A stretch of DNA of 64,000 bases from Pseudomonadota bacterium (GCA_023394965.1 JAEWZX010000030.1:186001-250000), one strand, 5' to 3'. Shown: positions 41,374 to 50,334, counted from the first letter of the stretch. Numbers and translations: made by a program. The notes: a model not told the origin generated them from the sequence alone.

Positions 41374-42324
41374 ATGGCCGATACCGAACATTATGTCCGT
41401 GACGATGTGCGCGGGTTTCTCGACATGCTCGAACAGATGGGCGGACAGGGTGTCGAAGAAATCGGCGCGACCGAAGGCCGCCAGCAGATGCGCACCCTCG
41501 GCGCCGTGGGCGAAGCCGAACCGCGCGAGATGGCGGTGCTGAAAGATCTCACCTGTCCCGGCCCTGCCGGTCCCATCCCGATCCGTTTCTATGACGTAAA
41601 GGCGGAACGCGGCCCATCGCCCTGCGTGCTGTTTCTGCACGGGGGCGGCTTCGTCATCGGGGATCTGGAAGTCTACAACGCGCTGTGCACCGAAATTTCG
41701 CACCATCTCGATCTGCCGGTGGTGTCGGTCGATTACCGTCTGGCGCCGGAACACCCCTTCCCCGCAGCGCCCGACGATTGCGAAGCGGCCGCGCGCTGGG
41801 TCGCGTCATCACCCGCAGAGCTGGGGCGGGAGATTACCGGGCTGATCATCACCGGCGACAGTGCTGGCGGCAATCTGACGATCGTCACCACCAATCAGTT
41901 GATGCGCGATCCCGCCGCTGTGCCCGTGATCGTGCAGGCCCCCATCTATCCGGTGGCCAGCGACATAACGAAGCATGACAGCCTGGCCCTGTTCGCAGAA
42001 GGTTTCCTGCTGACCGCCTCGACGATGGCGTGGTTTACCGATCAATATGGCGGCGATGCTACGGATCCGCGGCACACCCCCATGGTTGGCGACTGTTCGA
42101 ATACGCCGCCCACCGTGCTGTGCACGGCCGGGCTCGATCCCTTGCGCGATTCAGGCAGGGAATATGCCGCACATCTGGTCCAGCTTGGAACGGAAGTGAT
42201 CTTCCTGGAGTTTCCCGGAATAATTCATGGCTTTACGACGCTGAGAAAAGCGATACCGAGCGGCCAGACGGATCTCGAGGCCTTCCTCGATGCAGTGAAA
42301 TTGATGTTGGAGCGACATAGGTGA
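41374..42324 (+). CDS. alpha/beta hydrolase, hormone-sensitive-lipase family esterase
   Basis: A 316-residue HSL-type esterase. The oxyanion-hole motif is VLFLHGGGFVIGDLEVYNAL (near residue 87), then the family DYRLAPEHPFPAAPDDCEAA, the nucleophile elbow ITGDSAGGNLTIV (near residue 163), the Asp in TAGLDPLRDSGREYA and the His in FPGIIHGFTTL. It probably cleaves short-chain acyl esters or lactones. GGGAGAGAAG before the ATG at 41374 supports the start. Its stop overlaps the rppH GTG start by GTGA. It is divergent from korA. Confidence 0.93.
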   Translation: MADTEHYVRDDVRGFLDMLEQMGGQGVEEIGATEGRQQMRTLGAVGEAEPREMAVLKDLTCPGPAGPIPIRFYDVKAERGPSPCVLFLHGGGFVIGDLEVYNALCTEISHHLDLPVVSVDYRLAPEHPFPAAPDDCEAAARWVASSPAELGREITGLIITGDSAGGNLTIVTTNQLMRDPAAVPVIVQAPIYPVASDITKHDSLALFAEGFLLTASTMAWFTDQYGGDATDPRHTPMVGDCSNTPPTVLCTAGLDPLRDSGREYAAHLVQLGTEVIFLEFPGIIHGFTTLRKAIPSGQTDLEAFLDAVKLMLERHR

Positions 42325-42794
42325 GGGAATTGGGTTACCGCCCCTGCGTGGGTGTGATGCTGGTAAATGGCGACGGCAAGGTGTTCGTCGGCCGCCGCAT
42401 CGACAACAAGGAAGGCGACTGGTGGCAGATGCCCCAGGGCGGCGTCGACGAGGGCGAAAACCTCAAGGACGCCGCCTTGCGCGAACTGAACGAGGAAACC
42501 GGCGCGAAGCCGGAACACGTCGCCATCCTCAAGGCGATGGACGAACCGGTCCGCTACGATCTGCCGGAAGAGCTGATCGGCAAGCTTTGGGGCGGCAAAT
42601 ACCGCGGGCAGGAACAGGTGTGGTACCTGGCCCGCTTCACCGGCAAGGACGAGGATATCGACCTCAATGCCCACGATCCGGCGGAATTCTGCGACTGGAA
42701 ATGGGTCGCACCCGAGCAATTACCCGAATTGATCGTCCCGTTCAAAAAGCGCGTCTATCGCGCCGTGGTCGAGGCATTCCGGGAACTAGTGTAG
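42321..42794 (+). CDS. rppH: RNA pyrophosphohydrolase (Nudix)
   Basis: A 157-residue Nudix hydrolase that removes pyrophosphate from 5'-triphosphorylated RNA, starting mRNA decay. The Nudix box is GVDEGENLKDAALRELNEETG, of which I quote the core DAALRELNEETG (near residue 55). The N-terminus YRPCVGVMLVNGDGKVFVGR and WWQMPQGGVDEGE are those of the RppH/Ap4A group in alphaproteobacteria. It starts with GTG overlapping the esterase stop. The stop nearly meets the convergent TPR gene stop one base away. Confidence 0.92.
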   Translation: MRELGYRPCVGVMLVNGDGKVFVGRRIDNKEGDWWQMPQGGVDEGENLKDAALRELNEETGAKPEHVAILKAMDEPVRYDLPEELIGKLWGGKYRGQEQVWYLARFTGKDEDIDLNAHDPAEFCDWKWVAPEQLPELIVPFKKRVYRAVVEAFRELV

Positions 42795-42795
42795 C

Positions 42796-43302
42796 TCAGT
42801 TCTGCTGTGCGGCCGCGTCGTCGGGCAGCACCACTTCGGCCGTCTGGACGCGCTTGGGCGGACCCGCCGCTATCGTTGCCGAGAGTGTTTTGGTTTCGGC
42901 GCAGCTCTTGCCGCACATCGTTTCAAGCTTGGCCAGATTGCCCTTGGCCTTTTCGACCGCGCCCTTTTCGACCATCGCTTCGCCTTCGCCCGCAATGGCG
43001 GCAAGATCGCGCGGATTGCGGGCGAGCGCTTTGCGATAGTAACGGATCGCCTTGCCCTGAAGCTGGTCGGCGCGAGCCGCTTCGGCCAGCCTCAGAAGAA
43101 TCGGCGTATAGCCAGGATCGATGGCCAGCGCCGCTTCATAGGCATCGATCGCACCCTGAATATCGTTCTGCGCCATCGCGGCCTGACCTTCGGAAATCAG
43201 CGCGGCGGCACGTGGCGCCGGTTCGCGCGGCTCTGCCCAACCGATGCTGGACGTCACGGCGAAAGCCAGGGAAAGGGCTGCGGCAGCAGGTGCGAAACGC
43301 AT
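42796..43302 (-). CDS. periplasmic tetratricopeptide repeat protein
   Basis: A 168-residue exported TPR protein. A signal peptide (MRFAPAAAALSLAFAVTSSI, cleavage near GWA-E) is followed by about three TPR units, for example ALISEGQAAMAQNDIQGAID, AYEAALAIDPGYTPILLRLA and AIRYYRKALARNPRDLAAIA. A final helix contains two cysteines (LETMCGKSCAETKTLSATIA). GGAG six bases upstream supports the ATG at 43302. Longer in-frame sequence upstream overlaps rsmB on another frame and is not coding. Probably a scaffold; partner unknown. It follows rsmB by 68 bases. Confidence 0.85.
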   Translation of the reverse strand: MRFAPAAAALSLAFAVTSSIGWAEPREPAPRAAALISEGQAAMAQNDIQGAIDAYEAALAIDPGYTPILLRLAEAARADQLQGKAIRYYRKALARNPRDLAAIAGEGEAMVEKGAVEKAKGNLAKLETMCGKSCAETKTLSATIAAGPPKRVQTAEVVLPDDAAAQQN

Positions 43303-43370
43303 GATAGTCTCCAGCGGGGTATTCCGTCCAAAGGGCGGCGTATCAGCCATAATCCGCATGGCTAACACGT

Positions 43371-44543
43371 TCATTCTGCACAGGCGATGAAAAAACCGTC
43401 GGTGCCGTCGTGGACGGGCGACAGGCGTATTCCCTTCCCGCGTGGGCGCCCCAGCGGGAGCCCAAGGTCCCGCGCTTTCAAGCCCGAATGGCGCGCAAGA
43501 AAGGCATCGAACTGCCCCGCCCCTTCTTCGTCGAGCAGTGAACAGGTGACATAGACAATCCGCCCGCCAGGCCGGATCAGCTCTACCGCAATATCCAGTA
43601 GATAGGACTGGATCGTCGTAAGCCGGGCCAGCTCCTTGTCGTCCAGCCGCCAGCGTGCTTCGGGATTGCGCCGCCAGGTTCCGGTGCCCGAACACGGCGC
43701 GTCGATCAGCACGGCATCCACCTTGCCTGCCAGATCGGACAGAGCATCGAGCTCCTGCTGCGGGTTCAGCAATCTCGTCTCGATATTCGTGGCACCTGCG
43801 CGATCTGCACGCGGGGCGAGCCGTGAGAGACGGTTGCGGTCGGTGTCTGCGGCTATAAGGCGGCCGAGATTGTCCATCGCCGCAGCCAGTGCGAGTGTCT
43901 TCCCGCCCCCGCCTGCACACAGATCCACCACCGTTTCCCCCGGCTGGGCATTCACCGCGACACACGCCAGCTGCGAACCGGTATCCTGGACTTCGAAGGC
44001 ACCGTCCCGGAAAGCAGGCCATTGTTCCGCCTGTGTGCCCGACTCCAGCCGGAGGCCGTGCGGTGCGGCGGTAACGACAGCTTCCGCCGGGATATCCAGC
44101 GTTGCACGGTCTGCCTTGAGCGTGTTCACCCTGAGGTCGAGCGGGGCGCGGTCGAGCAGGGCATCCGCCTCCGCCCCGGCGATATCCGATAGCGCCAGGC
44201 GCTGTTCGAGCCATTCCGGCGCCACTCCGCCCACGGCTGCCTGCTCGCCTTCGCCGATGGAAGACGGCCCGTAATTCGAGCCATCGAACAGCGGAGCGAT
44301 AACCGGATCGGTTGCGGCCAGGCGCAGCATAGCTGCCCGCCCGCTATCCGGCACAGGTCCGCAGGCCCGGATCGCGGAAAACACCAGTTCGCGAATGGCC
44401 CGGCGATCCTTCGATCCGGCAAAGCGATTGCTGCGGAACCATTCGGCCAGAATCCGGTCGGCAGGCGCCCCCTTGTTGCGCGCCGCCTCTATGATCCTGT
44501 CGAGTAGTTCGATCGAGGTCTGGACCCGGGCTGCGGGTGTCAT
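43371..44543 (-). CDS. rsmB: RsmB/NOP-family 16S rRNA (cytosine-C5) methyltransferase
   Basis: A 390-residue RNA m5C methyltransferase. The N-terminal 130 residues form a NusB-like RNA-binding part (ELLDRIIEAARNKGAPADRI). The catalytic domain has GETVVDLCAGGGGKTLALAA (SAM motif), VDAVLIDAPCSGTGTWRRNP (motif IV with a cysteine) and GGRIVYVTCSLLDEEGAGQF (motif VI with the catalytic cysteine). It likely modifies 16S rRNA C967. It begins four bases after guaB, same strand, and is probably co-transcribed. Confidence 0.88.
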   Translation of the reverse strand: MTPAARVQTSIELLDRIIEAARNKGAPADRILAEWFRSNRFAGSKDRRAIRELVFSAIRACGPVPDSGRAAMLRLAATDPVIAPLFDGSNYGPSSIGEGEQAAVGGVAPEWLEQRLALSDIAGAEADALLDRAPLDLRVNTLKADRATLDIPAEAVVTAAPHGLRLESGTQAEQWPAFRDGAFEVQDTGSQLACVAVNAQPGETVVDLCAGGGGKTLALAAAMDNLGRLIAADTDRNRLSRLAPRADRAGATNIETRLLNPQQELDALSDLAGKVDAVLIDAPCSGTGTWRRNPEARWRLDDKELARLTTIQSYLLDIAVELIRPGGRIVYVTCSLLDEEGAGQFDAFLARHSGLKARDLGLPLGRPRGKGIRLSPVHDGTDGFFIACAE

Positions 44544-44546
44544 GGC

Positions 44547-46010
44547 TTAACGCGTCGGATAGTTCGGTGCTTCGCGAGTGATCGACACGTCATGGACATG
44601 GCTTTCGGTCAGGCCCGCATTGGTGATGCGCACGAAGTTCGCATTCTTGCGCAGATCTTCGATCGTGGCGCTGCCGGTATAGCCCATGGCCGCCTTGATG
44701 CCGCCGACCAGCTGATGGATCACAGCACTGGCCGGACCCTTGTAAGGTACCTGACCTTCAATCCCTTCCGGCACCAGCTTCTGCTGGCTGACATCTGCCT
44801 GGAAGTATCGATCGGCACTGCCGCGGGCCATTGCGCCGACGCTGCCCATACCGCGATAGCTCTTGTAGCTGCGGCCCTGGTAAATGAAAGTCTCACCCGG
44901 CGCTTCTTCGGTCCCGGCGAGCATCGAGCCGACCATGATCGTGGAGGCACCCGCAGCGAGCGCTTTGGCTGCATCGCCACTGGTGCGCAGGCCGCCATCC
45001 GCGATGGCCGGAACGCCCAGCTTTTCCGCCTCTTCCACGCAATCCATGATCGCGGTCAGCTGCGGCACGCCGACACCGGCGACCACGCGCGTGGTGCAGA
45101 TGGAGCCTGGGCCGATCCCGACCTTCACCGCATCCGCACCAGCACCGGCCAGCACTTTTGCCGCTTCGCCCGTGGCGATGTTGCCGGCAATGACCTGTAC
45201 GCTGTTGGACAGCTTCTTCACCCGCTCGACCGAGCGGGCCACATCCTTGTTATGGCCATGGGCCGTATCGATCACGACCACGTCTACTTCCGCATCGATC
45301 AGGGCTTCGGTACGTTCGAAACCCTTGTCGCCCACCGTGGTCGCCGCGGCGACACGCAGGCGGCCGGTTACGTCCTTGGTAGCATCGGGATAGGCAACCG
45401 CCTTTTCGATATCCTTCACCGTGATGAGTCCGACGCAGCGCCCGTTATCGTCCACTACCAGCAGCTTCTCTATACGCCGCTGATGGAGCAGTTTGCGCGC
45501 TTCTTCCTGACTGGTGCCGAGTGGCACCGTGGCAAGGTTCTCTGTCGTCATCAATTCGCTGACCGGCTGGCGCGGATTTTCCGCGAACCGTACGTCGCGG
45601 TTGGTGAGTATGCCGACCAGCTTGCCACCGCGATCGGTCACCGGAATACCGCTGATGCGGTTCTTGGCCATCATTTCCTGCGCCTGGCCAAGCGTGGCGT
45701 CAGGGTGGATGGTAATTGGGTTGACCACCATGCCGCTTTCATACCGCTTTACCGCGCGCACCGCGGCGGCCTGTTCGTCGACCTCCAGATTGCGGTGCAG
45801 GACCCCGATGCCGCCCAGCTGCGCCATGGCAATCGCCATGTCGGCTTCGGTCACCGTATCCATTGCGGAAGAAATTACCGGGATGTTAAGCGATATCTCG
45901 CGCGTCAGCCGCGTTGCGGTATTGGCCATCGACGGGAGAATATCGCTCTCGGCCGGTACGAGAAGTACGTCGTCGAAAGTGAGGCCGAGGGGGATGTCGA
46001 GATATGCCAC
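44547..46010 (-). CDS. guaB: inosine-5'-monophosphate dehydrogenase
   Basis: A 487-residue enzyme making XMP from IMP, the rate-limiting step to GMP. N-terminal LTFDDVLLVPAESDILPSMA, then two CBS domains (residues about 95-200) with GIPVTDRGGKLVGILTNRDV and VVDDNGRCVGLITVKDIEKA. The catalytic cysteine is in VGIGPGSICTTRVVAGVGVP (near residue 300), and the flap has YRGMGSVGAMARGSADRYFQ. The C-terminus is normal. It heads the guaB-rsmB-TPR run. Confidence 0.97.
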   Translation of the reverse strand: MAYLDIPLGLTFDDVLLVPAESDILPSMANTATRLTREISLNIPVISSAMDTVTEADMAIAMAQLGGIGVLHRNLEVDEQAAAVRAVKRYESGMVVNPITIHPDATLGQAQEMMAKNRISGIPVTDRGGKLVGILTNRDVRFAENPRQPVSELMTTENLATVPLGTSQEEARKLLHQRRIEKLLVVDDNGRCVGLITVKDIEKAVAYPDATKDVTGRLRVAAATTVGDKGFERTEALIDAEVDVVVIDTAHGHNKDVARSVERVKKLSNSVQVIAGNIATGEAAKVLAGAGADAVKVGIGPGSICTTRVVAGVGVPQLTAIMDCVEEAEKLGVPAIADGGLRTSGDAAKALAAGASTIMVGSMLAGTEEAPGETFIYQGRSYKSYRGMGSVGAMARGSADRYFQADVSQQKLVPEGIEGQVPYKGPASAVIHQLVGGIKAAMGYTGSATIEDLRKNANFVRITNAGLTESHVHDVSITREAPNYPTR

Positions 46011-46079
46011 GTAGAGAATCGCCTGCCGGAGTAAATGTGGCGGCCCATGTAACGACGGTTTGCCACTGGCGCTAGTGGC

Positions 46080-46421
46080 TCACACGGAGATTACGCCCTT
46101 ACGCCCGCCATGGCGATGCCAGTAAAGGCGCGCAAAGACCACCAGAGCGCCAACCGGGAACAGGAAGCGAACCAGCGTTGGCGGCCAGCCCCCTTCCCCA
46201 CCCACGAATGAAGCGGTGGGCAAGGCTATCCCGAAAAACCAGTGGATCTGTGTTGGCACCGCCCAGATCATCACCCCGCCGCCCATGCCGACGAGAGAGA
46301 GCAGCGCCCAGATCGGTTTAAGCTTCAGACCCGGTTCGCGCACGGCCAGCACGAAAGCTGCCACACTCGCCAGCAGACAGGTGAAAGCTGTGGCAAGAAA
46401 AGCGATCAGCGGTGGCGGCAT
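46080..46421 (-). CDS. small membrane protein of unknown function
   Basis: A 113-residue protein with three or four predicted membrane helices (MPPPLIAFLATAFTCLLASV, then ALLSLVGMGGGVMIWAVPTQ, IHWFFGIALPTASFV and LVRFLFPVGALVVFARLYWH) and a short basic tail. It matches no family I recognise. It starts six bases after the hydroxybutyrate dehydrogenase stop on the same strand, and guaB follows after 69 bases, so it is probably transcribed with the dehydrogenase. Confidence 0.65.
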   Translation of the reverse strand: MPPPLIAFLATAFTCLLASVAAFVLAVREPGLKLKPIWALLSLVGMGGGVMIWAVPTQIHWFFGIALPTASFVGGEGGWPPTLVRFLFPVGALVVFARLYWHRHGGRKGVISV

Positions 46422-46427
46422 CGGCAG

Positions 46428-47183
46428 CTATTCGGCCGTCCAGCCGCCATCCACACTCCAGTTGGCACCATTCACATTCTGCGCTTCGTCGCGGCACAGA
46501 AAAACCGCCAGAGCGCCGATTTCTTCCGGCTGGACGAACTTCTTCGTCGGCTGCTTGGCCAGAAGGATATCGTTCATCACTTCGTCGCGGGTCATGCCCC
46601 GGGCTTTCATCGTGTCCGGAATCTGGTTTTCGACCAGCGGGGTCCAGACATAACCGGGGCTGATGCAATTGGCGGTTGCGCCATGTTCCGCCAGTTCCAG
46701 TGCCAGAGTCTTGGTCAGCCCGGCAATCCCGTGCTTGGCAGCGACATAGGCACTTTTGAAGGGCGACGCCGTCAGCGAATGGGCACTTGCCGTGTTGATG
46801 ATGCGCCCCCATCCCTGCTCTTTCATATGGGGCACGGCAAGCCGGGAAGTGTGGAAGGCTGCGCTGAGATTGAGCGCGATGATTTTGTCCCATTTGTCGA
46901 CCGGAAAATCCTCCACCGGACTCACGAACTGCATTCCGGCGTTGTTGACGAGGATGTCTATACCGCCCGCCCGCCCCATCATCTCTTCGATCTGGGCCAC
47001 GTCGGTCAAATCGGCGCCGGAATGGGCGGCGTCCATTTCACTGCACAGCTTTGCGATCTCAGCCTCTTCACCGAAGCCGTTGAGTACGATCTGCGCCCCT
47101 TCGCCGTGAAGCGCCCGGGCAATGGCCAGGCCGATACCGCTGGTCGACCCGGTGACCAGTGCGCGCTTACCTTCGAGAAACAT
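46428..47183 (-). CDS. 3-hydroxybutyrate dehydrogenase (SDR)
   Basis: A 251-residue classical SDR that resembles NAD-dependent D-3-hydroxybutyrate dehydrogenase. Nucleotide motif ALVTGSTSGIGLAIARALHG at residues 8-27, NNAG as ILVNNAGMQFVSPVEDFP, catalytic region IINTASAHSLTASPFKSAYV with Tyr and Lys at SAYVAAKHG, and the characteristic TRDEVMNDILLAKQPTKKFV near residue 200. The LLAKQPTKKFV wording is that of PHB-linked dehydrogenases, feeding 3-hydroxybutyrate to acetoacetate. Adjacent is a small membrane protein. Confidence 0.88.
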   Translation of the reverse strand: MFLEGKRALVTGSTSGIGLAIARALHGEGAQIVLNGFGEEAEIAKLCSEMDAAHSGADLTDVAQIEEMMGRAGGIDILVNNAGMQFVSPVEDFPVDKWDKIIALNLSAAFHTSRLAVPHMKEQGWGRIINTASAHSLTASPFKSAYVAAKHGIAGLTKTLALELAEHGATANCISPGYVWTPLVENQIPDTMKARGMTRDEVMNDILLAKQPTKKFVQPEEIGALAVFLCRDEAQNVNGANWSVDGGWTAE

Positions 47184-47272
47184 TTGAACCTCCCGGCGTT
47201 ATAGGGAATATCGTTTTCAGGCCATCGCGCACATCATGGGCGCTGTAAAGCCGACAGACAGAGGGGAAACGG

Positions 47273-48127
47273 ATGCGGCTCAATCCTTTCGATACGGGCA
47301 ATATCAACGTGCGATCAAGCGGCGGCGGCATGCCCGGCGGCAAGGCGGGCGGCATTGGCTGCGGCACAATCGTCATCGCGGCCCTGGGCTATTTCGTCTT
47401 CGGACTGGACCCGATGCAGACAGCGGGCATGGTCGAAAGCGTACAGCAGGGGCAACAGCAGCAGACAGGTTCGGTGAACACGAATGCGCAGGAAGTCTGC
47501 ACCAGCAGTGCCTATGCCACCGAAGCGTGCAATGCGCTGACCTCGCTCAATGTCACCTGGGAAAAGACTTTCCGCGATCAGGGTTATGATTTCCAGCAAC
47601 CCGCGCTCGACCTGTTCGGCGGCGGCGGGGTGAGCACGAAGGGGTGCGGAAATGCATCGTCGGCAGTGGGGCCTTTCTACTGCCCGGCAGACCAGACGAT
47701 CTATATCGACACCAGCTTCTACGACACGCTGGAAAAGCAGTTGGGCGCTGGTGGCGATTTCGCCCGGTATTACGTACTGGCGCATGAGTATGGCCATCAT
47801 ATCCAAACGATAACGGGGATTTCCAACCAGATCCGCAGCCTCCAGCAGCAGAACCCGCGCCGGGCGAACCAATTGCAGGTACTGATGGAATTGCAGGCGG
47901 ATTGTTATGCCGGGGTATGGGCAGGCAAAAACCGCAACCTGATCGAACCGGGCGATATCGAAGAGGGCATGAACGCTGCCGCCGCGATCGGGGACGACCG
48001 CTTGACGGGCGGGCGCGTGTCGTCCGAAAACTTCACCCATGGCACCAGCAAACAGCGCAGCGATGCGTTGCGCCTCGGCCTGCAGGGCGACGACAGGGCC
48101 TGTGACGCCATCACTAACGTAAGCTGA
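47273..48127 (+). CDS. neutral zinc metallopeptidase, YpfJ family
   Basis: A 284-residue membrane-anchored protein. The N-terminus has PFDTGNINVRSSGGGMPGGK followed by a hydrophobic anchor (GIGCGTIVIAALGYFVFGLD). The catalytic site is YYVLAHEYGHHIQTITGISN (HEYGH, near residue 170), with the third ligand region LMELQADCYAGVWAGKNRNL. ERGMNAAAAIGDD-like EEGMNAAAAIGDDRL follows. Family function is poorly known despite the peptidase motif. GAGGGG upstream of the ATG supports the start. It ends in a hairpin region shared with the convergent M56 gene. Confidence 0.9.
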   Translation: MRLNPFDTGNINVRSSGGGMPGGKAGGIGCGTIVIAALGYFVFGLDPMQTAGMVESVQQGQQQQTGSVNTNAQEVCTSSAYATEACNALTSLNVTWEKTFRDQGYDFQQPALDLFGGGGVSTKGCGNASSAVGPFYCPADQTIYIDTSFYDTLEKQLGAGGDFARYYVLAHEYGHHIQTITGISNQIRSLQQQNPRRANQLQVLMELQADCYAGVWAGKNRNLIEPGDIEEGMNAAAAIGDDRLTGGRVSSENFTHGTSKQRSDALRLGLQGDDRACDAITNVS

Positions 48128-48148
48128 CAGGCAACAGAAATCGGTAAA

Positions 48149-48173
48149 GGGCGCAGCCGGAAAGGCCGCGCCC
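48149..48173. terminator. bidirectional hairpin between convergent genes
   Basis: Arms GGGCGC (48149-48154) and GCGCCC (48168-48173) enclose an inner GCC/GGC pair and a GGAAA loop. It lies between the YpfJ-type gene (plus) and the M56 gene (minus), which end towards each other. There is no T-run, so termination strength is uncertain. Confidence 0.5.
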
Positions 48174-48193
48174 ACCTACCGCGCCCGGGGGAC

Positions 48194-49876
48194 TTAGCGC
48201 GACAGTCCGGCAATTTCCTCGTCAATTTCGCGGAGCGCTTCGCTGCGCGCCCGACCAGACAGATTGGGATCGGAAGCCAGCGCGCTGCGTGTTGCCTTCA
48301 GCGCATTCAGAGCCACGCGGTCACCATATTCTTCACATACATAAAGGGTGGTGCGGCCCTGCCGGTCGGTGATGCTCTTGACTGGGGTATCGTATCCACG
48401 ACATTCGTTAACGACGCGCGGCGCGGATGCCATCGCCTCTCTGCTGATCGCCCGTGCCTGAGCGCCAGCGACGCGCGCTTCTGCCACAGCGATCCGCATT
48501 CCCGCATTCTGCCTTGCTTCGCCTGCACGATCGCGCTCTTCGGCGATACGGTCCCGCTGTTCCGCAAGACGTTCCTGCCGCTGTGCACGGCGTTCCTCGC
48601 GATCGGCAGCTAGCTCTTCCAGCCGCGCTTCCCGATCGCCCAGTGCGGCTTCGTGTTCAGCCAGTGCCGCTTCATGATCCGCCTCTTCGCCTGCGGTCAT
48701 TTCCGTCCATTCCCGACTGCCGTAACGCACCGTGCGTCGTTCCGTCACCGCACCGTTATTATTCACCCGTTCGACATGAACGCTGCGCTGGTCTTCGTTC
48801 ACAACAGGCGTCCCATCGGACGCAGCCGACGAATGCGGCGTTGCCGGGGCCTGGGGTGCGGCGGATGGCGCGGCGACGGCTTCGGAATAATACACACTGG
48901 CCGTCAAAGGCAGAGCAACCAGTGCCGCAGCGACAGCCACACGCGCGGCCATCCGGCGGCGGGGTGAATGATCTGCCATCGGCAGGCTGCGCAGGCGGTG
49001 GATAATGGATTTGTCGCCCAGAACCGGGCATGCCATCGGTGCGGCCAGCGCGGGACGCGGTGCCGGACCCGACCGCCGCGCATAATCGGCAATTACCGCG
49101 GCATAGGCAGCCCGTTCATCGCGGCTGCGGCTGGCAACAACCCGCGCGTCGCAAAACGCCTCCTGATCGCGCCGCATAGCGGTCCAGCCCATCCAGCCAA
49201 GGGGGTTGAACCAGTGCATCGCAAACAGCGGCTGGATCAGCATATTTGCAAGAATATCGTGACCACGGTGATGAGCCACCTCATGCGCAATGGCGAGATC
49301 GCGGACCTGCCCTTCGCGGTTGACCATGAACCCGTCAGGCAGGGCCACGACCTTGTCCAGCACTCCGAAAGCCATCGGTCCCGAAATTGCAGGCGTTTCA
49401 ACCAGGCGAATATTGCCCACTTCACCCACCGGGCGCGCATGTTCGAGCAGTTCACGCCGCAGTTCGCCATAGAGCCAGAAGCGGCGCCCCATGAAGATCG
49501 CCGCACCGATCAGCCACAAAATCACCAATGGCACAATGAAATCGATCGGCGATTCCAGCGGCATCGGCGCGGCAGGCTCAGCAAACTGACTGTAGGAAAA
49601 GGCAGTGTCTACGGCAGGAACCGAAACGGGACCCGCCGTGACAGGATCGACCACCGGCATGGCTTCGACAGCCGTCGGCCGCATCCATGCAGGAAGTGTT
49701 ACCGGCGGGAAGACCAGTCGTGCCAGAGGCAGGAACCACAAGGCATAGGCTGCCCCTGCACCAAGGTGCCTCGAGACCGGACGTCGCAACAGCAGCGCCA
49801 GGGCAATCAGCCCGCCGGTCCAAACCAGCGTGTCGAACAGGAACATATCCCAGTAATCGCGAATAAGGTCGGTCAT
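48194..49876 (-). CDS. M56 family (BlaR1/MecR1-like) membrane metallopeptidase with coiled-coil periplasmic tail
   Basis: A 560-residue protein. The first 320 residues hold four membrane segments (for instance LVWTGGLIALALLL, LGAGAAYALWFLPLARLVF, FIVPLVILWLIGAAIFMG) and the M56 zinc protease site LAIAHEVAHHRGHDILANML, with NPLGWMGWTAMRRDQEAFCD downstream. After a last helix (RMAARVAVAAALVALPL) comes a 240-residue periplasmic part. It contains a long charged coiled coil (about residues 395-470, rich in Glu, Arg, Ala) and ends with a cysteine-containing domain (VVNECRGYDTPVKSITDRQG). No penicillin-binding sensor domain is present, so the signal differs from BlaR1. It overlaps blaI by ATGA. Confidence 0.88.
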   Translation of the reverse strand: MTDLIRDYWDMFLFDTLVWTGGLIALALLLRRPVSRHLGAGAAYALWFLPLARLVFPPVTLPAWMRPTAVEAMPVVDPVTAGPVSVPAVDTAFSYSQFAEPAAPMPLESPIDFIVPLVILWLIGAAIFMGRRFWLYGELRRELLEHARPVGEVGNIRLVETPAISGPMAFGVLDKVVALPDGFMVNREGQVRDLAIAHEVAHHRGHDILANMLIQPLFAMHWFNPLGWMGWTAMRRDQEAFCDARVVASRSRDERAAYAAVIADYARRSGPAPRPALAAPMACPVLGDKSIIHRLRSLPMADHSPRRRMAARVAVAAALVALPLTASVYYSEAVAAPSAAPQAPATPHSSAASDGTPVVNEDQRSVHVERVNNNGAVTERRTVRYGSREWTEMTAGEEADHEAALAEHEAALGDREARLEELAADREERRAQRQERLAEQRDRIAEERDRAGEARQNAGMRIAVAEARVAGAQARAISREAMASAPRVVNECRGYDTPVKSITDRQGRTTLYVCEEYGDRVALNALKATRSALASDPNLSGRARSEALREIDEEIAGLSR

Positions 49877-50259
49877 TTGCGCATCTCCCTCAAGAGCGCT
49901 TCGATTTCAGCGAGATCGTCATCGGTCAGCGCCTCGCTTTCGGCGAGTTGTGCGAACAGCGGCGCTGCACGCCCGCCAAACAGCCGGTCGACAAGACGGC
50001 GGCTTTCCCCACCGACATAGTCCGACCGTTCGATCAGCGGTCGGTACAGGAATTTGCGGCCATCGGGCTCCGTGCCGACGGCCTCTTTCTGCACCAGTCG
50101 GCTCAGCAAGGTTTTCACCGTCGGGATCGACCAGTCACGTTCCGCGCAGATCGCATCGCAGACATCGGCAGCAGTTGCGGGGTTCTTGTCCCACAACACT
50201 TCCATGACGGCATGTTCGGCTTCGCTTATCCGCTCGCCTGCGTCCTTGCGTTTCGACAT
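49873..50259 (-). CDS. blaI: BlaI/MecI/CopY family transcriptional repressor
   Basis: A 128-residue winged-helix repressor. The HTH part is ISEAEHAVMEVLWDKNPATA, then DVCDAICAERDWSIPTVKTL and LSRLVQKEAVGTEPDGRKFL, which is the penicillinase-repressor family pattern. The C-terminal dimerisation helices include YVGGESRRLVDRLFGGRAAP and DDDLAEIEALLREM. The start at 50259 is the family N-terminus. It is co-transcribed with the M56 protease, which by family logic should cleave it to relieve repression. A dyad lies 55 bases upstream inside a divergent promoter. Confidence 0.93.
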   Translation of the reverse strand: MSKRKDAGERISEAEHAVMEVLWDKNPATAADVCDAICAERDWSIPTVKTLLSRLVQKEAVGTEPDGRKFLYRPLIERSDYVGGESRRLVDRLFGGRAAPLFAQLAESEALTDDDLAEIEALLREMRK

Positions 50260-50296
50260 GCCATGCTCCTGAGAATCCGAAATGTGCTGCGACCAG

Positions 50297-50334
50297 TTTC
50301 TAGCGGTATCGACTACGTGTGTAAACAATATAAT
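50297..50334. promoter_or_regulatory. divergent promoter with BlaI-type operator between blaI and the ClpP-like gene
   Basis: Minus strand: TTTACA (50325-50320), 17 bases, then TAGAAA (50302-50297) form a good sigma-70-like promoter for blaI. Plus strand: a perfect TATAAT lies at 50329-50334 in front of the ClpP-like gene (no clear -35). The dyad TACGTGTGTA (50314-50323), one base off the BlaI/MecI core TACANNTGTA, overlaps the minus -35 and sits just before the plus -10. Binding there could shut both promoters. Confidence 0.55.

Noticed and set aside
43303..44214. N-terminal extension of the TPR protein across rsmB
   Set aside because: In-frame codons there overlap rsmB on the same strand, while a signal peptide and ribosome site begin at 43302.
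44592..46034. Plus-strand 480-codon open frame opposite guaB
   Set aside because: Antisense shadow of guaB with no recognisable domain.
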